A stretch of DNA of 64,000 nucleotides, from NCBI RefSeq assembly GCF_029625295.1, contig NZ_CP121112.1, positions 682,001 through 746,000 on the forward strand. The letters are read 5' to 3'. Positions 18,108 to 26,593 of this stretch are shown piece after piece (the stretch's first letter is position 1; each line of letters starts with the position of its first letter). The position numbers were made by a program, and so were the translations under genes. The notes below the pieces were generated by a model. It did not search any database. It saw only the letters and a list, made by a program, of their open reading frames with translations, and was not told the DNA's origin. This DNA is from Flavobacterium gyeonganense (GTDB lineage: Bacteria > Bacteroidota > Bacteroidia > Flavobacteriales > Flavobacteriaceae).

Positions 18108-19688
18108 TTATAAAATATAATCTGTATTGATGAAATTAGACTCTTTACTGTTTAATAATTCCTGAAGAATCTCATTATTATAAGCTATATCTTTTGAAGC
18201 TACAAACGTACGAATTGAGAACGAACGCAATGCATCCGGAATACTCAAAGTTCCTACTGCAGAATCCTTACGTCCCGTGAACGGGAATGCATCCGGACCT
18301 CTCTGGCAAGAACTGTTCAGGTTTACCCTGCACACTAAGTTAACCAAAGCATCGATAAGCGGTGCTAAAGTTTTAATATCTTTCCCAAACAAACTTACCT
18401 GTTGTCCGTAATTTGATTCGGCCATATCGTCAAGCGGTTCGTTAATATCTTTGAAAGAGATAATTGGCACAACTGGTCCAAACTGCTCTTCATGATACAC
18501 TCTCATTTCTTTATTTACAGGATATAAAACCGCAGGGAAAATATAATTTTCTGAGTGCTTCCCTCCTTTTTCATTTAAGATTTTAGCTCCTTTGCTTTTG
18601 GCATCGTCAATTAATCCCTGAATGTAAGCCGGTTTGTCTTCTTCCGGTAACGGAGTTAAAGAAGCTCCTTTTTCCCATGGATTTCCGAATACCAAAGCAT
18701 CTACTTTTTCAGAAAAACGTCTGTTGAATTCTTCGGCAATTGATTCGTGTACATATAATATTTTTAAAGCTGTACAACGCTGACCATTAAAAGACAATGA
18801 ACCTGTAATACATTCCTGAATTGCCAAATCTAAGTCGGCATCCGGTAAAATAATCGCTGGGTTTTTAGCTTCCAGACCTAAAATCAAACGCAGTCTGTTT
18901 TTGTTTGGATGCTGATCCTGTAAAGCAATAGCTGATTTACTGTTTCCAATCAATGCCAAAACATCAATTTTTCCTGATTTCATGATTGGAGAAGCTACTT
19001 CACGACCTCTACCGTATACGATATTGATAACTCCTTTTGGAAAACTGCTTCTAAAAGCTTCCAATAATGGAGAAATACATAAAACTCCGTATTTTGCCGG
19101 TTTAAAAATTACGGCATTCCCCATAATCAGGGCAGGAATCAATAACGAGAACGTTTCGTTAAGAGGGTAGTTGTATGGTCCAAGGCATAAAACCACACCC
19201 AGAGGTCCACGACGAATCATTGCGTTTACCCCTTGTACTTTTGAAAATTTAGAACTGCGTCCGTTTAGTTCTTTGTAGCTGTCAATAGTATCCTGAATAT
19301 ATTCTACTGTTCTGTCAAATTCTTTTTGCGAATCGCCAAGGTTTTTCCCGATTTCCCACATCAGAAGTTTCACTACATCTTCGCGTGTTTCTTTCATTTG
19401 CCTAACGAAATTCTCCATGCATTTGATACGGTCAATCACTTTCATCGTTGGCCATAAACCTTGTCCTTTATCATAAGCAGCAGTCGCAGCTTCAACTACC
19501 TCAGCAGCTTCTTTTTCTGCCATGAACGGAATAGAACCCAATAATGTCGGCGCATATTTTTCTGTAGAAGAAATAGTCGAAAAAACAGGTGTTGTCTGAC
19601 CTGTCCATTTTTTCAATTCTCCATTAACAAGATAAGTATCCTGATTGAGAAGGTCTTTAATCTGATATTCTTCGGGTATAAAACTCAT
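18108..19688 (-). CDS. gapN: NADP-dependent glyceraldehyde-3-phosphate dehydrogenase (GapN-type aldehyde dehydrogenase)
   Basis: Aldehyde dehydrogenase superfamily enzyme of 526 residues. It is expected to oxidise glyceraldehyde-3-phosphate straight to 3-phosphoglycerate with NADP, bypassing GapA/Pgk and producing NADPH. The Rossmann region has [11 protein letters not shown] and GNSKSA. The general-base Glu is in LGLEAKN (usually LGGKD or ELGGK nearby), and the catalytic Cys305 is in [10 protein letters not shown]. The segment [23 protein letters not shown], written here in parts as [12 protein letters not shown] and [11 protein letters not shown], with [10 protein letters not shown], is typical of non-phosphorylating GapN enzymes. 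The gene is alone between two terminators. Family certain; substrate from family knowledge. Confidence 0.86.
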   Translation of the reverse strand: MSFIPEEYQIKDLLNQDTYLVNGELKKWTGQTTPVFSTISSTEKYAPTLLGSIPFMAEKEAAEVVEAATAAYDKGQGLWPTMKVIDRIKCMENFVRQMKETREDVVKLLMWEIGKNLGDSQKEFDRTVEYIQDTIDSYKELNGRSSKFSKVQGVNAMIRRGPLGVVLCLGPYNYPLNETFSLLIPALIMGNAVIFKPAKYGVLCISPLLEAFRSSFPKGVINIVYGRGREVASPIMKSGKIDVLALIGNSKSAIALQDQHPNKNRLRLILGLEAKNPAIILPDADLDLAIQECITGSLSFNGQRCTALKILYVHESIAEEFNRRFSEKVDALVFGNPWEKGASLTPLPEEDKPAYIQGLIDDAKSKGAKILNEKGGKHSENYIFPAVLYPVNKEMRVYHEEQFGPVVPIISFKDINEPLDDMAESNYGQQVSLFGKDIKTLAPLIDALVNLVCRVNLNSSCQRGPDAFPFTGRKDSAVGTLSIPDALRSFSIRTFVASKDIAYNNEILQELLNSKESNFINTDYIL

Positions 19689-19733
19689 AATCTGGTAATT
19701 TTAGTTTGGTTATTTATTTATTTTTAAATGAAA

Positions 19734-19755
19734 AAAGAGGCTTTGCCGCCTCTTT
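19734..19755 (-). terminator. Terminator of the rhodanese gene
   Basis: Perfect arms AAAGAGGC (19734-19741) and GCCTCTTT (19748-19755) with a 6-nt loop. On the minus strand it runs into a T tract. It lies just after the stop at 19761. Confidence 0.85.
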
Positions 19756-19760
19756 CACTT

Positions 19761-20072
19761 TTATGGATTTACGGTATCACCTTCCCAATCCAGGATTCCG
19801 CCAAGCAGATTATAGGCATTCTCAAAACCTAATTCATTCATAATCTGACATGCTTTTGCACTTCTTGCTCCTGAACGGCAATACACGTAATAATTTTTGT
19901 TTTTATCTAATTCTTCTATTTCATAAATAAAAGCCTGGCCTTTATTGATGTCAATGTTTACAGCGTTTTCAATATAGCCGTCATTAAACTCGTCTTCAGT
20001 TCTTACATCCAGTATAACTGCATTTTCATCAGACTTTAATTGTTCAACCCAATCTTCTTGTGATAAATTCAT
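19761..20072 (-). CDS. Single-domain rhodanese-like sulfurtransferase
   Basis: Cytoplasmic 103-residue rhodanese domain that probably carries sulfane sulfur as a cysteine persulfide. The fold markers are VILDVRTEDEF (19-29), HxxxA-like NAVNI, and the active-site loop YCRSGARS with Cys65. It lies 359 bp from, and divergent to, the Crp/Fnr regulator gene. The window also holds a CstB-like persulfide dioxygenase, TauE and YeeE/YedE proteins, so a role in persulfide handling is likely. I see no copy of the GTRA-N6-TYAC site in its upstream region, so shared regulation is not shown. Confidence 0.87.
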   Translation of the reverse strand: MNLSQEDWVEQLKSDENAVILDVRTEDEFNDGYIENAVNIDINKGQAFIYEIEELDKNKNYYVYCRSGARSAKACQIMNELGFENAYNLLGGILDWEGDTVNP

Positions 20073-20431
20073 AGCATTGTGTTTTTTGTAAAATTAAAAG
20101 TTTTTACTACATAAAATACGTTCAAAATACTTTTTCGATTATTATTCAGAGAAAACGTTTTAGAGAACATAAAATTGTCAGCGTTTTACAAATTTACTCA
20201 CTATTTTCAAAAAAACATACTTTAATATCACCAGAAAATAGGATATTTTCATTTTAAGTATTCCTATCTTAAAAATAGTTTTCTGACATTTTATACCATT
20301 TCAATCTCTTATCTTTACAAAAAATTATTTTTTATTAACCTTTTGATAAATTAAGAGAAAAAACTAATATCTGTGATTGATGGCGAGTTTCAATAATACA
20401 AATCATCTGATTTAGAAAAATTATTATTCCA
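20073..20431. other. Divergent gap between rhodanese and Crp/Fnr genes
   Basis: 359 bp, very AT-rich. The best promoter-like element for the regulator is TATCTTTA near 20312, one base off TAnnTTTG, which would leave a 5' leader of about 100 nt. I find no inverted repeat matching the tauE and cstB-like operators. Confidence 0.4.
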
Positions 20432-21079
20432 ATGGAAAATTCATTAAAAACCCTATTTCCTAATTTCTCCAATGAACTTATTGCGACAATTGAAGAAAGC
20501 GGAAGCCTGCAGGATTTTAAAGCCGGAACTATCCTAATGCGAACCGGGCAATATATCAAAAACACGGTTTTAATTACCAAAGGAAAAATCAAAATTTATC
20601 GCGAAGGCGACGATGGAGGTGAGTTTTTAATGTATTATTTACAGCCCGGACAAGCCTGTGCTATTTCGATGATCTGTACTGCAAAAAGCGAAAAAAGCCA
20701 GATTATGGCGAAAGTCGTTGAGGATGTTACGGTTATGATGATTCCGCTTCAAATGATGGACAAATGGATGATGGAACACAGATCCTGGTACGAATTTGTT
20801 ATCGAAACCTACCGAAATCGCTTTGAAGAAGTACTTGAAGTAGTCGATAACATAGCTTTCCGCTCTATGGATGAACGCCTTGAATTCTATTTAAAACGCC
20901 ACTCCGATGCTTGCGGCTGTTCTGAAGTCAAATTATCACATCAGGAAATTGCATCCGAATTAAATACCTCCAGGGAAGTGGTTTCGAGATTACTCAAAAA
21001 AATGGAACAGCGCGGCCTTGTCAAACTAAACCGAAATCAGATCGAATTATTAAAGACTAATTCTACTAATTTGCGCTAA
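20432..21079 (+). CDS. Crp/Fnr family transcription regulator
   Basis: Transcription factor of 215 residues: an N-terminal cyclic-nucleotide-binding-like beta-barrel (about 10-115), a dimer helix (120-150) and a winged helix with SHQEIASELNTSREVVSRLL (169-188). The barrel lacks the N-terminal Cys cluster of Fnr, so a 4Fe-4S cluster is unlikely. It has Cys76 and Cys82 (CAISMIC), and Cys161 and Cys163 (CGC), which could sense redox or persulfide; this is inference. The gene directly precedes the tauE-like gene. Both the tauE-like and the cstB-like promoters carry GTRA-N6-TYAC, a Crp-type palindrome, at the class II activator position. It is the best candidate to bind these sites. Confidence 0.9.
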   Translation: MENSLKTLFPNFSNELIATIEESGSLQDFKAGTILMRTGQYIKNTVLITKGKIKIYREGDDGGEFLMYYLQPGQACAISMICTAKSEKSQIMAKVVEDVTVMMIPLQMMDKWMMEHRSWYEFVIETYRNRFEEVLEVVDNIAFRSMDERLEFYLKRHSDACGCSEVKLSHQEIASELNTSREVVSRLLKKMEQRGLVKLNRNQIELLKTNSTNLR

Positions 21080-21131
21080 TTATATTCTTTTACATTCAGC
21101 TTTTAAATGCTGTATCAAAAAAATACCTTCT

Positions 21132-21145
21132 GTGATAAATGTTAC
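21132..21145. promoter_or_regulatory. Crp/Fnr-type operator upstream of the tauE-like gene
   Basis: GTGATAAATGTTAC fits GTRA-N6-TYAC. Its centre (21138.5) is 29.5 bp before the first base of the likely -7 box CAACTTTG (21168-21175, one base off consensus). This puts the site near -41.5. The same spacing occurs at 28127-28140. Confidence 0.7.
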
Positions 21146-21192
21146 TGTATAATCCTAATTTCCGAAGCAACTTTGTATAAAAAACAAATGCA

Positions 21193-21978
21193 ATGGAATA
21201 CGCTGGTTATTTTGCTTCAGTTATTATCGGAATCTCTCTCGGCTTAATCGGTGGAGGCGGTTCTATACTTACGGTACCAATTTTAGTATACTTATTTAAG
21301 GTAAATCCAGAACAGGCCACGTCATACTCCTTATTTATTGTCGGAATAACCGCCATGTCCGGAAGTTACAGCCATTACAAAATGGGCAATCTGAAACTCA
21401 AATCGGCTTTGTATTTTGCGATTCCTTCTGTGGTATCCATCCTAATTATCCGCGAAGTCATTTTCCCTCAGATCGCAGCTACTTTATTTTCCGTCGCTTC
21501 CTATTCGGTTTCAAAAGATTTCCTGATTATGGTTGTCTTCTCTATTTTGATGATTACTGCGGCGATTTCTATGATTCGGAAAAACGAGCCCGAAATAAAA
21601 GCAACCAAAACTAATTATATCCAATTAAGCGTAATAGGTTTTGTAGTTGGAATAGTAACGGGATTTCTGGGTGCCGGAGGCGGATTCTTAATCATCCCAG
21701 CCTTGCTGTTTTTCGCTAAATTACCAATGAAACAGGCCGTAGGAACTTCATTATTAATCATCACAATCAATTCTGTAATAGGTTTTGGAGGAGACTTATA
21801 CATCGGAACACGAATCAATTATCCTTTTTTATTGGGTATTTCGATAATGGCACTTTTGGGAATGTTAATAGGAAGCCAGCTTTCTAAAAAAATAGATGGT
21901 ACAAAGTTAAAGCCTCTTTTTGGCTGGTTTGTACTTATTATGGGAATTTATATTATCACTAAGGAAGTTTTGTTTTAG
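21193..21978 (+). CDS. TauE/SafE family sulfite/organosulfur exporter
   Basis: Inner-membrane transporter of 261 residues with about eight membrane helices. The two halves each carry the family's glycine-rich repeat: LGLIGGGGSILTVPILVYL near 15-33 and TGFLGAGGGFLIIPALLFF near 155-173. TauE/SafE proteins are thought to export sulfite or other sulfur anions. In the Staphylococcus aureus cst locus a TauE protein sits with the persulfide dioxygenase CstB. Here it lies 113 bp after a Crp/Fnr gene and shares an operator with the CstB-like gene, so export of sulfite made by that enzyme is a sensible inference. The start is the ATG after a GTRA-N6-TYAC site and a -7-like box. Confidence 0.88.
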   Translation: MEYAGYFASVIIGISLGLIGGGGSILTVPILVYLFKVNPEQATSYSLFIVGITAMSGSYSHYKMGNLKLKSALYFAIPSVVSILIIREVIFPQIAATLFSVASYSVSKDFLIMVVFSILMITAAISMIRKNEPEIKATKTNYIQLSVIGFVVGIVTGFLGAGGGFLIIPALLFFAKLPMKQAVGTSLLIITINSVIGFGGDLYIGTRINYPFLLGISIMALLGMLIGSQLSKKIDGTKLKPLFGWFVLIMGIYIITKEVLF

Positions 21979-22338
21979 GCTTTATAAAAAAGCTTTTAGC
22001 CCAAATAAGATTTGGGCTAAAAACAGGACGCATTTTACCTGGAGTTACATCAAATTTCCCCAAATTTTTGTTTATAACAACCCGGCTCAACTCTTGTCCT
22101 GCTTAAAAAGCTTTTCTATTAATTATGATTTTGTCTTCGAAAGTTCACTCCCATTGTTATTTGCGTTAATACTTTATTTATTTAGGATTCTAAAAACTTC
22201 CTATTATCAGAAAATTACAACCCTGTATTTCATTATTTTTTTCTGATAGTGATAAAATAACCATACATCAAAGCTGCCATTATGATAACCACATCATAGT
22301 GAGAAATTCCAAACACATACATTTTCTTTATTCTTTAT
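21979..22338. other. Gap after the tauE-like gene, with an inverted repeat
   Basis: A perfect inverted repeat, TTTTAGCCCAAAT (21994-22006) and ATTTGGGCTAAAA (22010-22022) with a 3-nt loop, follows the tauE stop by 16 bp and probably ends or protects the transcript. A T run follows it only on the minus strand. I see no credible gene in the rest. Confidence 0.5.
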
Positions 22339-22740
22339 TTAAGCAGTACTTTTTATATTTCTTTCAAACTGAAAATCCAGATATTGATCTATCTGCCTGC
22401 CTATCAGAAAACGGTCATTTGCTTCAATTTTAATTCTTGTCTCTTTTTGATAAATATCTTTTACAAAAACAAAATATATAAATTCTGAAGAATCAAATCT
22501 TGCGATTATAATAAAAGCGTAACATAAAATTGTGGGAATGATATAGTATAAATCCATCATATCAGTAAAAATCATACAATAATATGCCACGGCGGTTACG
22601 GCAATAAAAGCACTGTTTTCAAGAAAATATTTTTTCCTTTTTCTTAGCAGTCCAAGTTCTTTAATTTCATCAAAATTATACTGCCAGTTTTTAGATTTGT
22701 AGTTAAATTTAATTGTGTCGCTAAAAATTGTTATGAACAT
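22339..22740 (-). CDS. Hypothetical two-helix membrane protein
   Basis: Unrecognised protein of 133 residues. A basic N-terminal part (FNYKSKNWQYNFDEIKELGLLRKRKKYF) precedes two membrane helices (about 44-60 and 65-82). The C-terminal tail (about 85-133) is cytoplasmic by the positive-inside rule. The pattern resembles small Bacteroidota proteins that carry a PH-like or YcxB-like soluble part, but I cannot assign a family. It stands alone between the tauE-like gene and the AraC gene. A steady coding frame and a plausible topology are the evidence that it is real. Confidence 0.55.
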   Translation of the reverse strand: MFITIFSDTIKFNYKSKNWQYNFDEIKELGLLRKRKKYFLENSAFIAVTAVAYYCMIFTDMMDLYYIIPTILCYAFIIIARFDSSEFIYFVFVKDIYQKETRIKIEANDRFLIGRQIDQYLDFQFERNIKSTA

Positions 22741-23117
22741 AATAATAAGAAATAAGAGTTTGCATAAACATCTTTTTAAGATCTTCCGGAAAATCTTAGA
22801 TGTGCAATATTAGGTATTAACTTCTTTTTTATCTTAAAACAAAAATTATAGAATATAACCAATAGTTGTAATTAAAAACTTAGAAAAACAGTAACCTAAT
22901 TACCATTAATTTTATTTTTTATTTACTAAAAAACCAATATCCTGTTGGGGGATTTCTGCAATCAGGCTGTGCTATAAAGACTTAAAACTTATTTTTCTAA
23001 TTAAAAAATACTGTTTTTAAAAAAGTCCAGCTATTAAAATGAAAATTTAAGTTTGTAATTTTAAGTTTTATTTGCAAAATCGTTTTGATTAACTTTAATA
23101 GAACAAGTTGAAACAAA
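22741..23117. other. AT-rich intergenic region with no identified element
   Basis: 377 bp between divergent genes. It must carry both promoters, but I find no TAnnTTTG box, repeat or leader that I can support. Confidence 0.4.
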
Positions 23118-24041
23118 ATGAATGTAAGAATAGAAAAGATGTCAGTTGTGAATGATAAAATGAAAGATAAAATAAAAACCAATTCATATAAGACACAAAA
23201 CAATATAACAGTAAAGGCAATGACAGAAGATAATTCCGAACATAACAACTTCAGAATACCAATACCGTCCCGTTTTGAAGAAGTATTTACTCATTTTTAT
23301 TTTGCAGAAAATAAATCCGGAAAACTTATTTCCAAAACTTTATTACCTTCTTATCAAACCATATTAATTTTTAATTTCGGAGCAAAACCCTATTTAATTA
23401 CGAAACAAAATACAAAGATTGAAGTTGACAAATACCTCATAATTGGTCCAATAAAACAGGCTTTTGATTATGTTTTACCTCATCGCACCGAAATGTTAAC
23501 CGTCAATTTTAAAGATGACGCTTTTTCACGTTTTTTTGGCAATGCTGCTATTTCAGAGCATTTGCCTATTAGTCCCGACGATTTAGTAAACGACGATTGT
23601 TTTGGGATTTTATGGTATAAACTTAGTAAAATACAAAATATTGAGGAAAGAGTTAATTGCGTCCTTGAATTTAGCGAACCTTATCTTGTAACGAGAAATA
23701 ATATTGCCGAACAATTGTCAAATTTCAGGGATCAATCATTAAATTCTATAAAGTATGTTGCAAGTCAAAACAACCAGGCCGAACGTAACATGCAGCTTCA
23801 GCATAAAAAACACTTTGGTTATTCTTCCAAAGAATACAACCGGTACGAAAGATTTTTAAAAGCTATCGAACTCATACAAAATCTGGCATCTTTATCTTCA
23901 AAAATTGACTGGTTCGAAATTGTAACCCAATGTGGTTATTATGACCAAAGCCAACTCATAAAAGACTTTAAACATTACATTAATCTTACTCCTTCCCAAT
24001 ATCTAAAATTCCAGCAGGATATCTGCAATCCAATATCCTGA
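23118..24041 (+). CDS. AraC family transcription regulator
   Basis: Regulator of 307 residues. The N-terminal about 200 residues form a sensing domain of the type seen in many Bacteroidota AraC proteins (LLPSYQTILIFNFG, then HRTEMLTVNFKDDAF). The C-terminal DNA-binding part has the two helix-turn-helix units, with IDWFEIVTQCGYYDQSQLIKDFKHY and LTPSQYLK typical of AraC. The ATG at 23118 is used here. An ATG at 23220 (MTEDNSEHNN) is an alternative that removes a weakly structured leader. The gene lies 74 bp before a quinone-reductase-like gene and probably controls it. The inducer is unknown. Confidence 0.86.
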   Translation: MNVRIEKMSVVNDKMKDKIKTNSYKTQNNITVKAMTEDNSEHNNFRIPIPSRFEEVFTHFYFAENKSGKLISKTLLPSYQTILIFNFGAKPYLITKQNTKIEVDKYLIIGPIKQAFDYVLPHRTEMLTVNFKDDAFSRFFGNAAISEHLPISPDDLVNDDCFGILWYKLSKIQNIEERVNCVLEFSEPYLVTRNNIAEQLSNFRDQSLNSIKYVASQNNQAERNMQLQHKKHFGYSSKEYNRYERFLKAIELIQNLASLSSKIDWFEIVTQCGYYDQSQLIKDFKHYINLTPSQYLKFQQDICNPIS

Positions 24042-24115
24042 TTTCGTTTTCTTACAATTTTAAGCCATAAAGGCATCCTACATTTGTTTCATCAAATTAC
24101 AAAAACTACAAAACG

Positions 24116-24685
24116 ATGAAACATCTTATTATTTATGCCCATCCCAATCCAAACAGCTTAAACAGCTATTTAAAAAGCACTACTGCAGCACATCTTGAGA
24201 AAAACAATCACGAAGTCGTAATTCGGGATTTGTATGCCCTGAATTTCAACCCTGTACTTTCATTGGACGACATGGCAGGACAACGAAACGGATTAGTATC
24301 TGACGATGTAAAACGAGAGCAGGAATTTATTACATGGGCAGACTGCATCACATTTATCCACCCTATTTGGTGGACAGGATTACCGGCTATTATGAAAGGG
24401 TACATCGACCGCGTTTTCAGTTATGGATTTGCGTATCGTTACGATCAGGGCATCCAGAAAGGACTACTTGCAGGCAAAAAAGCAGTCATTATCAATACCC
24501 ACGGAAAATCGAAAGCAGAATATGAAGCAATCGGAATGGATAAGGCCTTGCTGCTGACATCAGACAAAGGCATTTATACTTACTCAGGACTTGAGGTTAT
24601 TGAACATCTTTTTTTCGACAAAGCAGACAGATCCGTTTCAGAACATTTAGAAAATTGGACAAACCAAATCAAAAAAGCTTATTAA
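24116..24685 (+). CDS. NAD(P)H-dependent oxidoreductase (quinone reductase, KefF/MdaB-like)
   Basis: Flavodoxin-like flavoprotein of 189 residues that probably transfers two electrons from NAD(P)H to quinones or other electrophiles. The N-terminus, LIIYAHPNPNSLNSYL, binds the FMN/FAD phosphate. The family signature PIWWTGLPAIMKGYIDRVFSYGFAY near 82-106 and GKKAVIINTHGKS near 122-134 are clear. The gene follows the AraC regulator and precedes a DUF4260 membrane gene by 32 bp. The three look like an inducible detoxification unit; this is inference from order. Confidence 0.9.
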   Translation: MKHLIIYAHPNPNSLNSYLKSTTAAHLEKNNHEVVIRDLYALNFNPVLSLDDMAGQRNGLVSDDVKREQEFITWADCITFIHPIWWTGLPAIMKGYIDRVFSYGFAYRYDQGIQKGLLAGKKAVIINTHGKSKAEYEAIGMDKALLLTSDKGIYTYSGLEVIEHLFFDKADRSVSEHLENWTNQIKKAY

Positions 24686-24717
24686 TCCCCATTTATAACT
24701 TTTAAAACTCAATTATT

Positions 24718-25071
24718 ATGGAAATTTTAATTCAAATTGAAGAACTCATTATGTTTCTCGGATGCATCTATTTATTTTCACGTTTAAACTTAAAATGGTG
24801 GTGGTTCCCTGTTCTTTTGCTTCTGCCCGATTTGGCTATGATAGGCTATGCTTTCAATTCGGCAACAGGTGCAATTACGTACAACATCATTCATTTCAAA
24901 GGAACTGCAGTAATCATTGGACTGTATGGACTCGCAAAAGATAACCGAAAACTGATGCTCATTGGAATAATCTTGCTTGCCCATGCCACAATGGACAGAG
25001 CTATCGGTACAGGTTTAAAATACTTTGACGGATTTTGGCATACTAGTTTAAGTACAGAACCTTTTTTGTAG
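24718..25071 (+). CDS. DUF4260 family membrane protein
   Basis: Membrane protein of 117 residues with about three to four helices. It carries the features of DUF4260: FLGCIYLFSRLN, WWWFPVLLLLPDLAMIGY, YNIIHFKG, and a C-terminal AHATMDRAIGTGLKY with conserved His, Asp and Arg. The function of the family is unknown. It is the last gene of the probable AraC/quinone-reductase unit. The downstream region holds a repeat element (25162-25248). Confidence 0.82.
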   Translation: MEILIQIEELIMFLGCIYLFSRLNLKWWWFPVLLLLPDLAMIGYAFNSATGAITYNIIHFKGTAVIIGLYGLAKDNRKLMLIGIILLAHATMDRAIGTGLKYFDGFWHTSLSTEPFL

Positions 25072-25161
25072 TCAACGGTTTGCTTTTAAATCCGCATTAG
25101 CAGTTAGGCAGTAGGAATGCATAATTATAAAGAAATTGTCTTGTAATAAAAAAAGTGCTTT

Positions 25162-25248
25162 GGGCGTTTCCTACGGCCGGGCTATATGCTTGTATCTTTT
25201 CCCTGCTGGCAGCAGCAGGAAAAAGGATACCACTTCTATCCCTAACGC
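25162..25248 (+). repeat. GGGCGTT...AACGC structured element, copy A
   Basis: 87-nt element with a closing stem GCGTT (25164-25168)/AACGC (25244-25248). An internal hairpin is CTTTTCCCTGCTG (25196-25208) with CAGCAGGAAAAAG (25213-25225), one mismatch. It shares GGGCGTT, GGGCTnTAnGCT and GATACCnCTTCnATCCCTAACGC with the element at 42477-42594. It may be a structured RNA or a non-autonomous mobile repeat. Confidence 0.6.
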
Positions 25249-25392
25249 GATTCAAAATGAATAAAGCATTTACAATTGTTAAATAATAATACCGAAACTT
25301 CTTTTAACCCATCTTTTAAATCTGTCTAAACTTTTGGGTGCAGTCTACTTTAATCTTTTGGCTAAAGCCTTTTCCTAATCCAAATAAAAAAA

Positions 25393-25412
25393 CCTCCAGT
25401 TAAAACTGGAGG
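25393..25412 (-). terminator. Terminator of the cydAB operon
   Basis: Hairpin CCTCCAGT-TAAA-ACTGGAGG with a minus-strand T tract, 102 bp after the cydB stop at 25515. It is identical to the hairpin at 13467-13486, including the flanking A run and CAAT. Confidence 0.8.
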
Positions 25413-25514
25413 CAATGCATATTTTACACTTTTGTAATCCTTCTAAAAGTTTATAGCTTTGACAAAGATTCTGATTCATTACATTTAATTCGTGAATTCG
25501 TCACTAAAAACATA

Positions 25515-26591
25515 TCAATGCTCTCCATACCCAACATCATCCATCTTCCCGCTAAAAACACGATACTGAATAATAAAATAAACAATCACCAGAAACAAAG
25601 CAATAAAGAACCAGCTCAGACTAGCATTCAAACCGTATTCTCCGGCGGCTGTATTGTAAATCGTCAATGAAGGGTTCACTTTATTCGTTGAAGGAAGAAC
25701 ATTCGGGAAAATCGAAACCGCTGTTGAGGCAAATCCGCCTACTAAAAACAAAGTCGAAAACAGAAAACCGTAACCGTCTTTTTTAAAAGAACGAACTTTA
25801 AATAATCCTAAAATCCCAACAAAAGTCAGAATCGGAAAAAACCATAAAATTGGGTTTTCTACAAAATTATGAAACGGTTTAGGCTCAATAAAATGCCAGA
25901 CCTGAAGTGAAATAAAGACCAAAACCAGCAAAACAATATTCAGTTTAAAAACAACATTTTTAAGCTTCGGATTTAAAGAAGAATTCGTTTTGTAAATAAT
26001 CCAGTTTGCACCGTGAATGGTCAGCGCTACAACACTTACAATTCCCAAAAACAAAGTAAACCAGTCAATAATTCCCAATTCATTTGCCTGCGGGCTAAAA
26101 GTCGGATTCCATAAAGGCAGAAAGAAATAATGTGCCTCCTGAGTCGAAACACCATTTTGGACCATTCCGAGGTTTACACCACGAACGATATTTCCCAGCG
26201 CCATTCCGAAGAAAAGTGCCAAAAGCAAACTCGCTATTCCGAACGCTTTGTCCCAAATCGCTTCCCACATATGATGGTGCACCTGTCCTCGCATTTCTAA
26301 TCCGATGGCGCGGAAAATCAAAAGCCATAAAATCATAATCAAAGGCAGGTAAAATCCGCTGAAAGACGATGCATACAAAGTCGGGAAAGCAAAAAACAAA
26401 ACACCTCCGGCAGCAATCAGCCAGACTTCATTGGCATCCCAAAAAGGACCAATGGAGTTTGTAATAACTTTTTTATCCCTTTCTGTTTTCGCAAAAAACA
26501 AATGAATAATTCCTGCACCAAAATCATAACCGTCCAATACCAGATAAACAGCAAGTATTCCCATTAAAACTACGTACCAAAAAAATTCCAT
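25515..26591 (-). CDS. cydB: Cytochrome bd quinol oxidase subunit II
   Basis: Inner-membrane subunit II of cytochrome bd, 358 residues, close to the usual length (about 340-380) with about eight to nine helices. Family motifs include YLVLDGYDFGAGI (16-28), IGPFWDANEVWLI (47-59) and IFRAIGLEMR. It starts 2 bp after the stop of cydA, so the two are translated from one mRNA. It reduces oxygen with quinol at high affinity. Cytochrome bd is known to resist sulfide inhibition, which fits the sulfur genes on both sides. CydX-like small subunits are not visible downstream. Confidence 0.95.
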   Translation of the reverse strand: MEFFWYVVLMGILAVYLVLDGYDFGAGIIHLFFAKTERDKKVITNSIGPFWDANEVWLIAAGGVLFFAFPTLYASSFSGFYLPLIMILWLLIFRAIGLEMRGQVHHHMWEAIWDKAFGIASLLLALFFGMALGNIVRGVNLGMVQNGVSTQEAHYFFLPLWNPTFSPQANELGIIDWFTLFLGIVSVVALTIHGANWIIYKTNSSLNPKLKNVVFKLNIVLLVLVFISLQVWHFIEPKPFHNFVENPILWFFPILTFVGILGLFKVRSFKKDGYGFLFSTLFLVGGFASTAVSIFPNVLPSTNKVNPSLTIYNTAAGEYGLNASLSWFFIALFLVIVYFIIQYRVFSGKMDDVGYGEH

Positions 26592-26593
26592 AC

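Noticed and set aside
18982..19170. Plus-strand frame opposite the gapN gene
   Set aside because: Antisense shadow with no independent support.
21920..22246. Plus-strand frame of 108 codons after the tauE-like gene
   Set aside because: It begins inside tauE in another frame and crosses an inverted repeat; no domain or start signal supports it.
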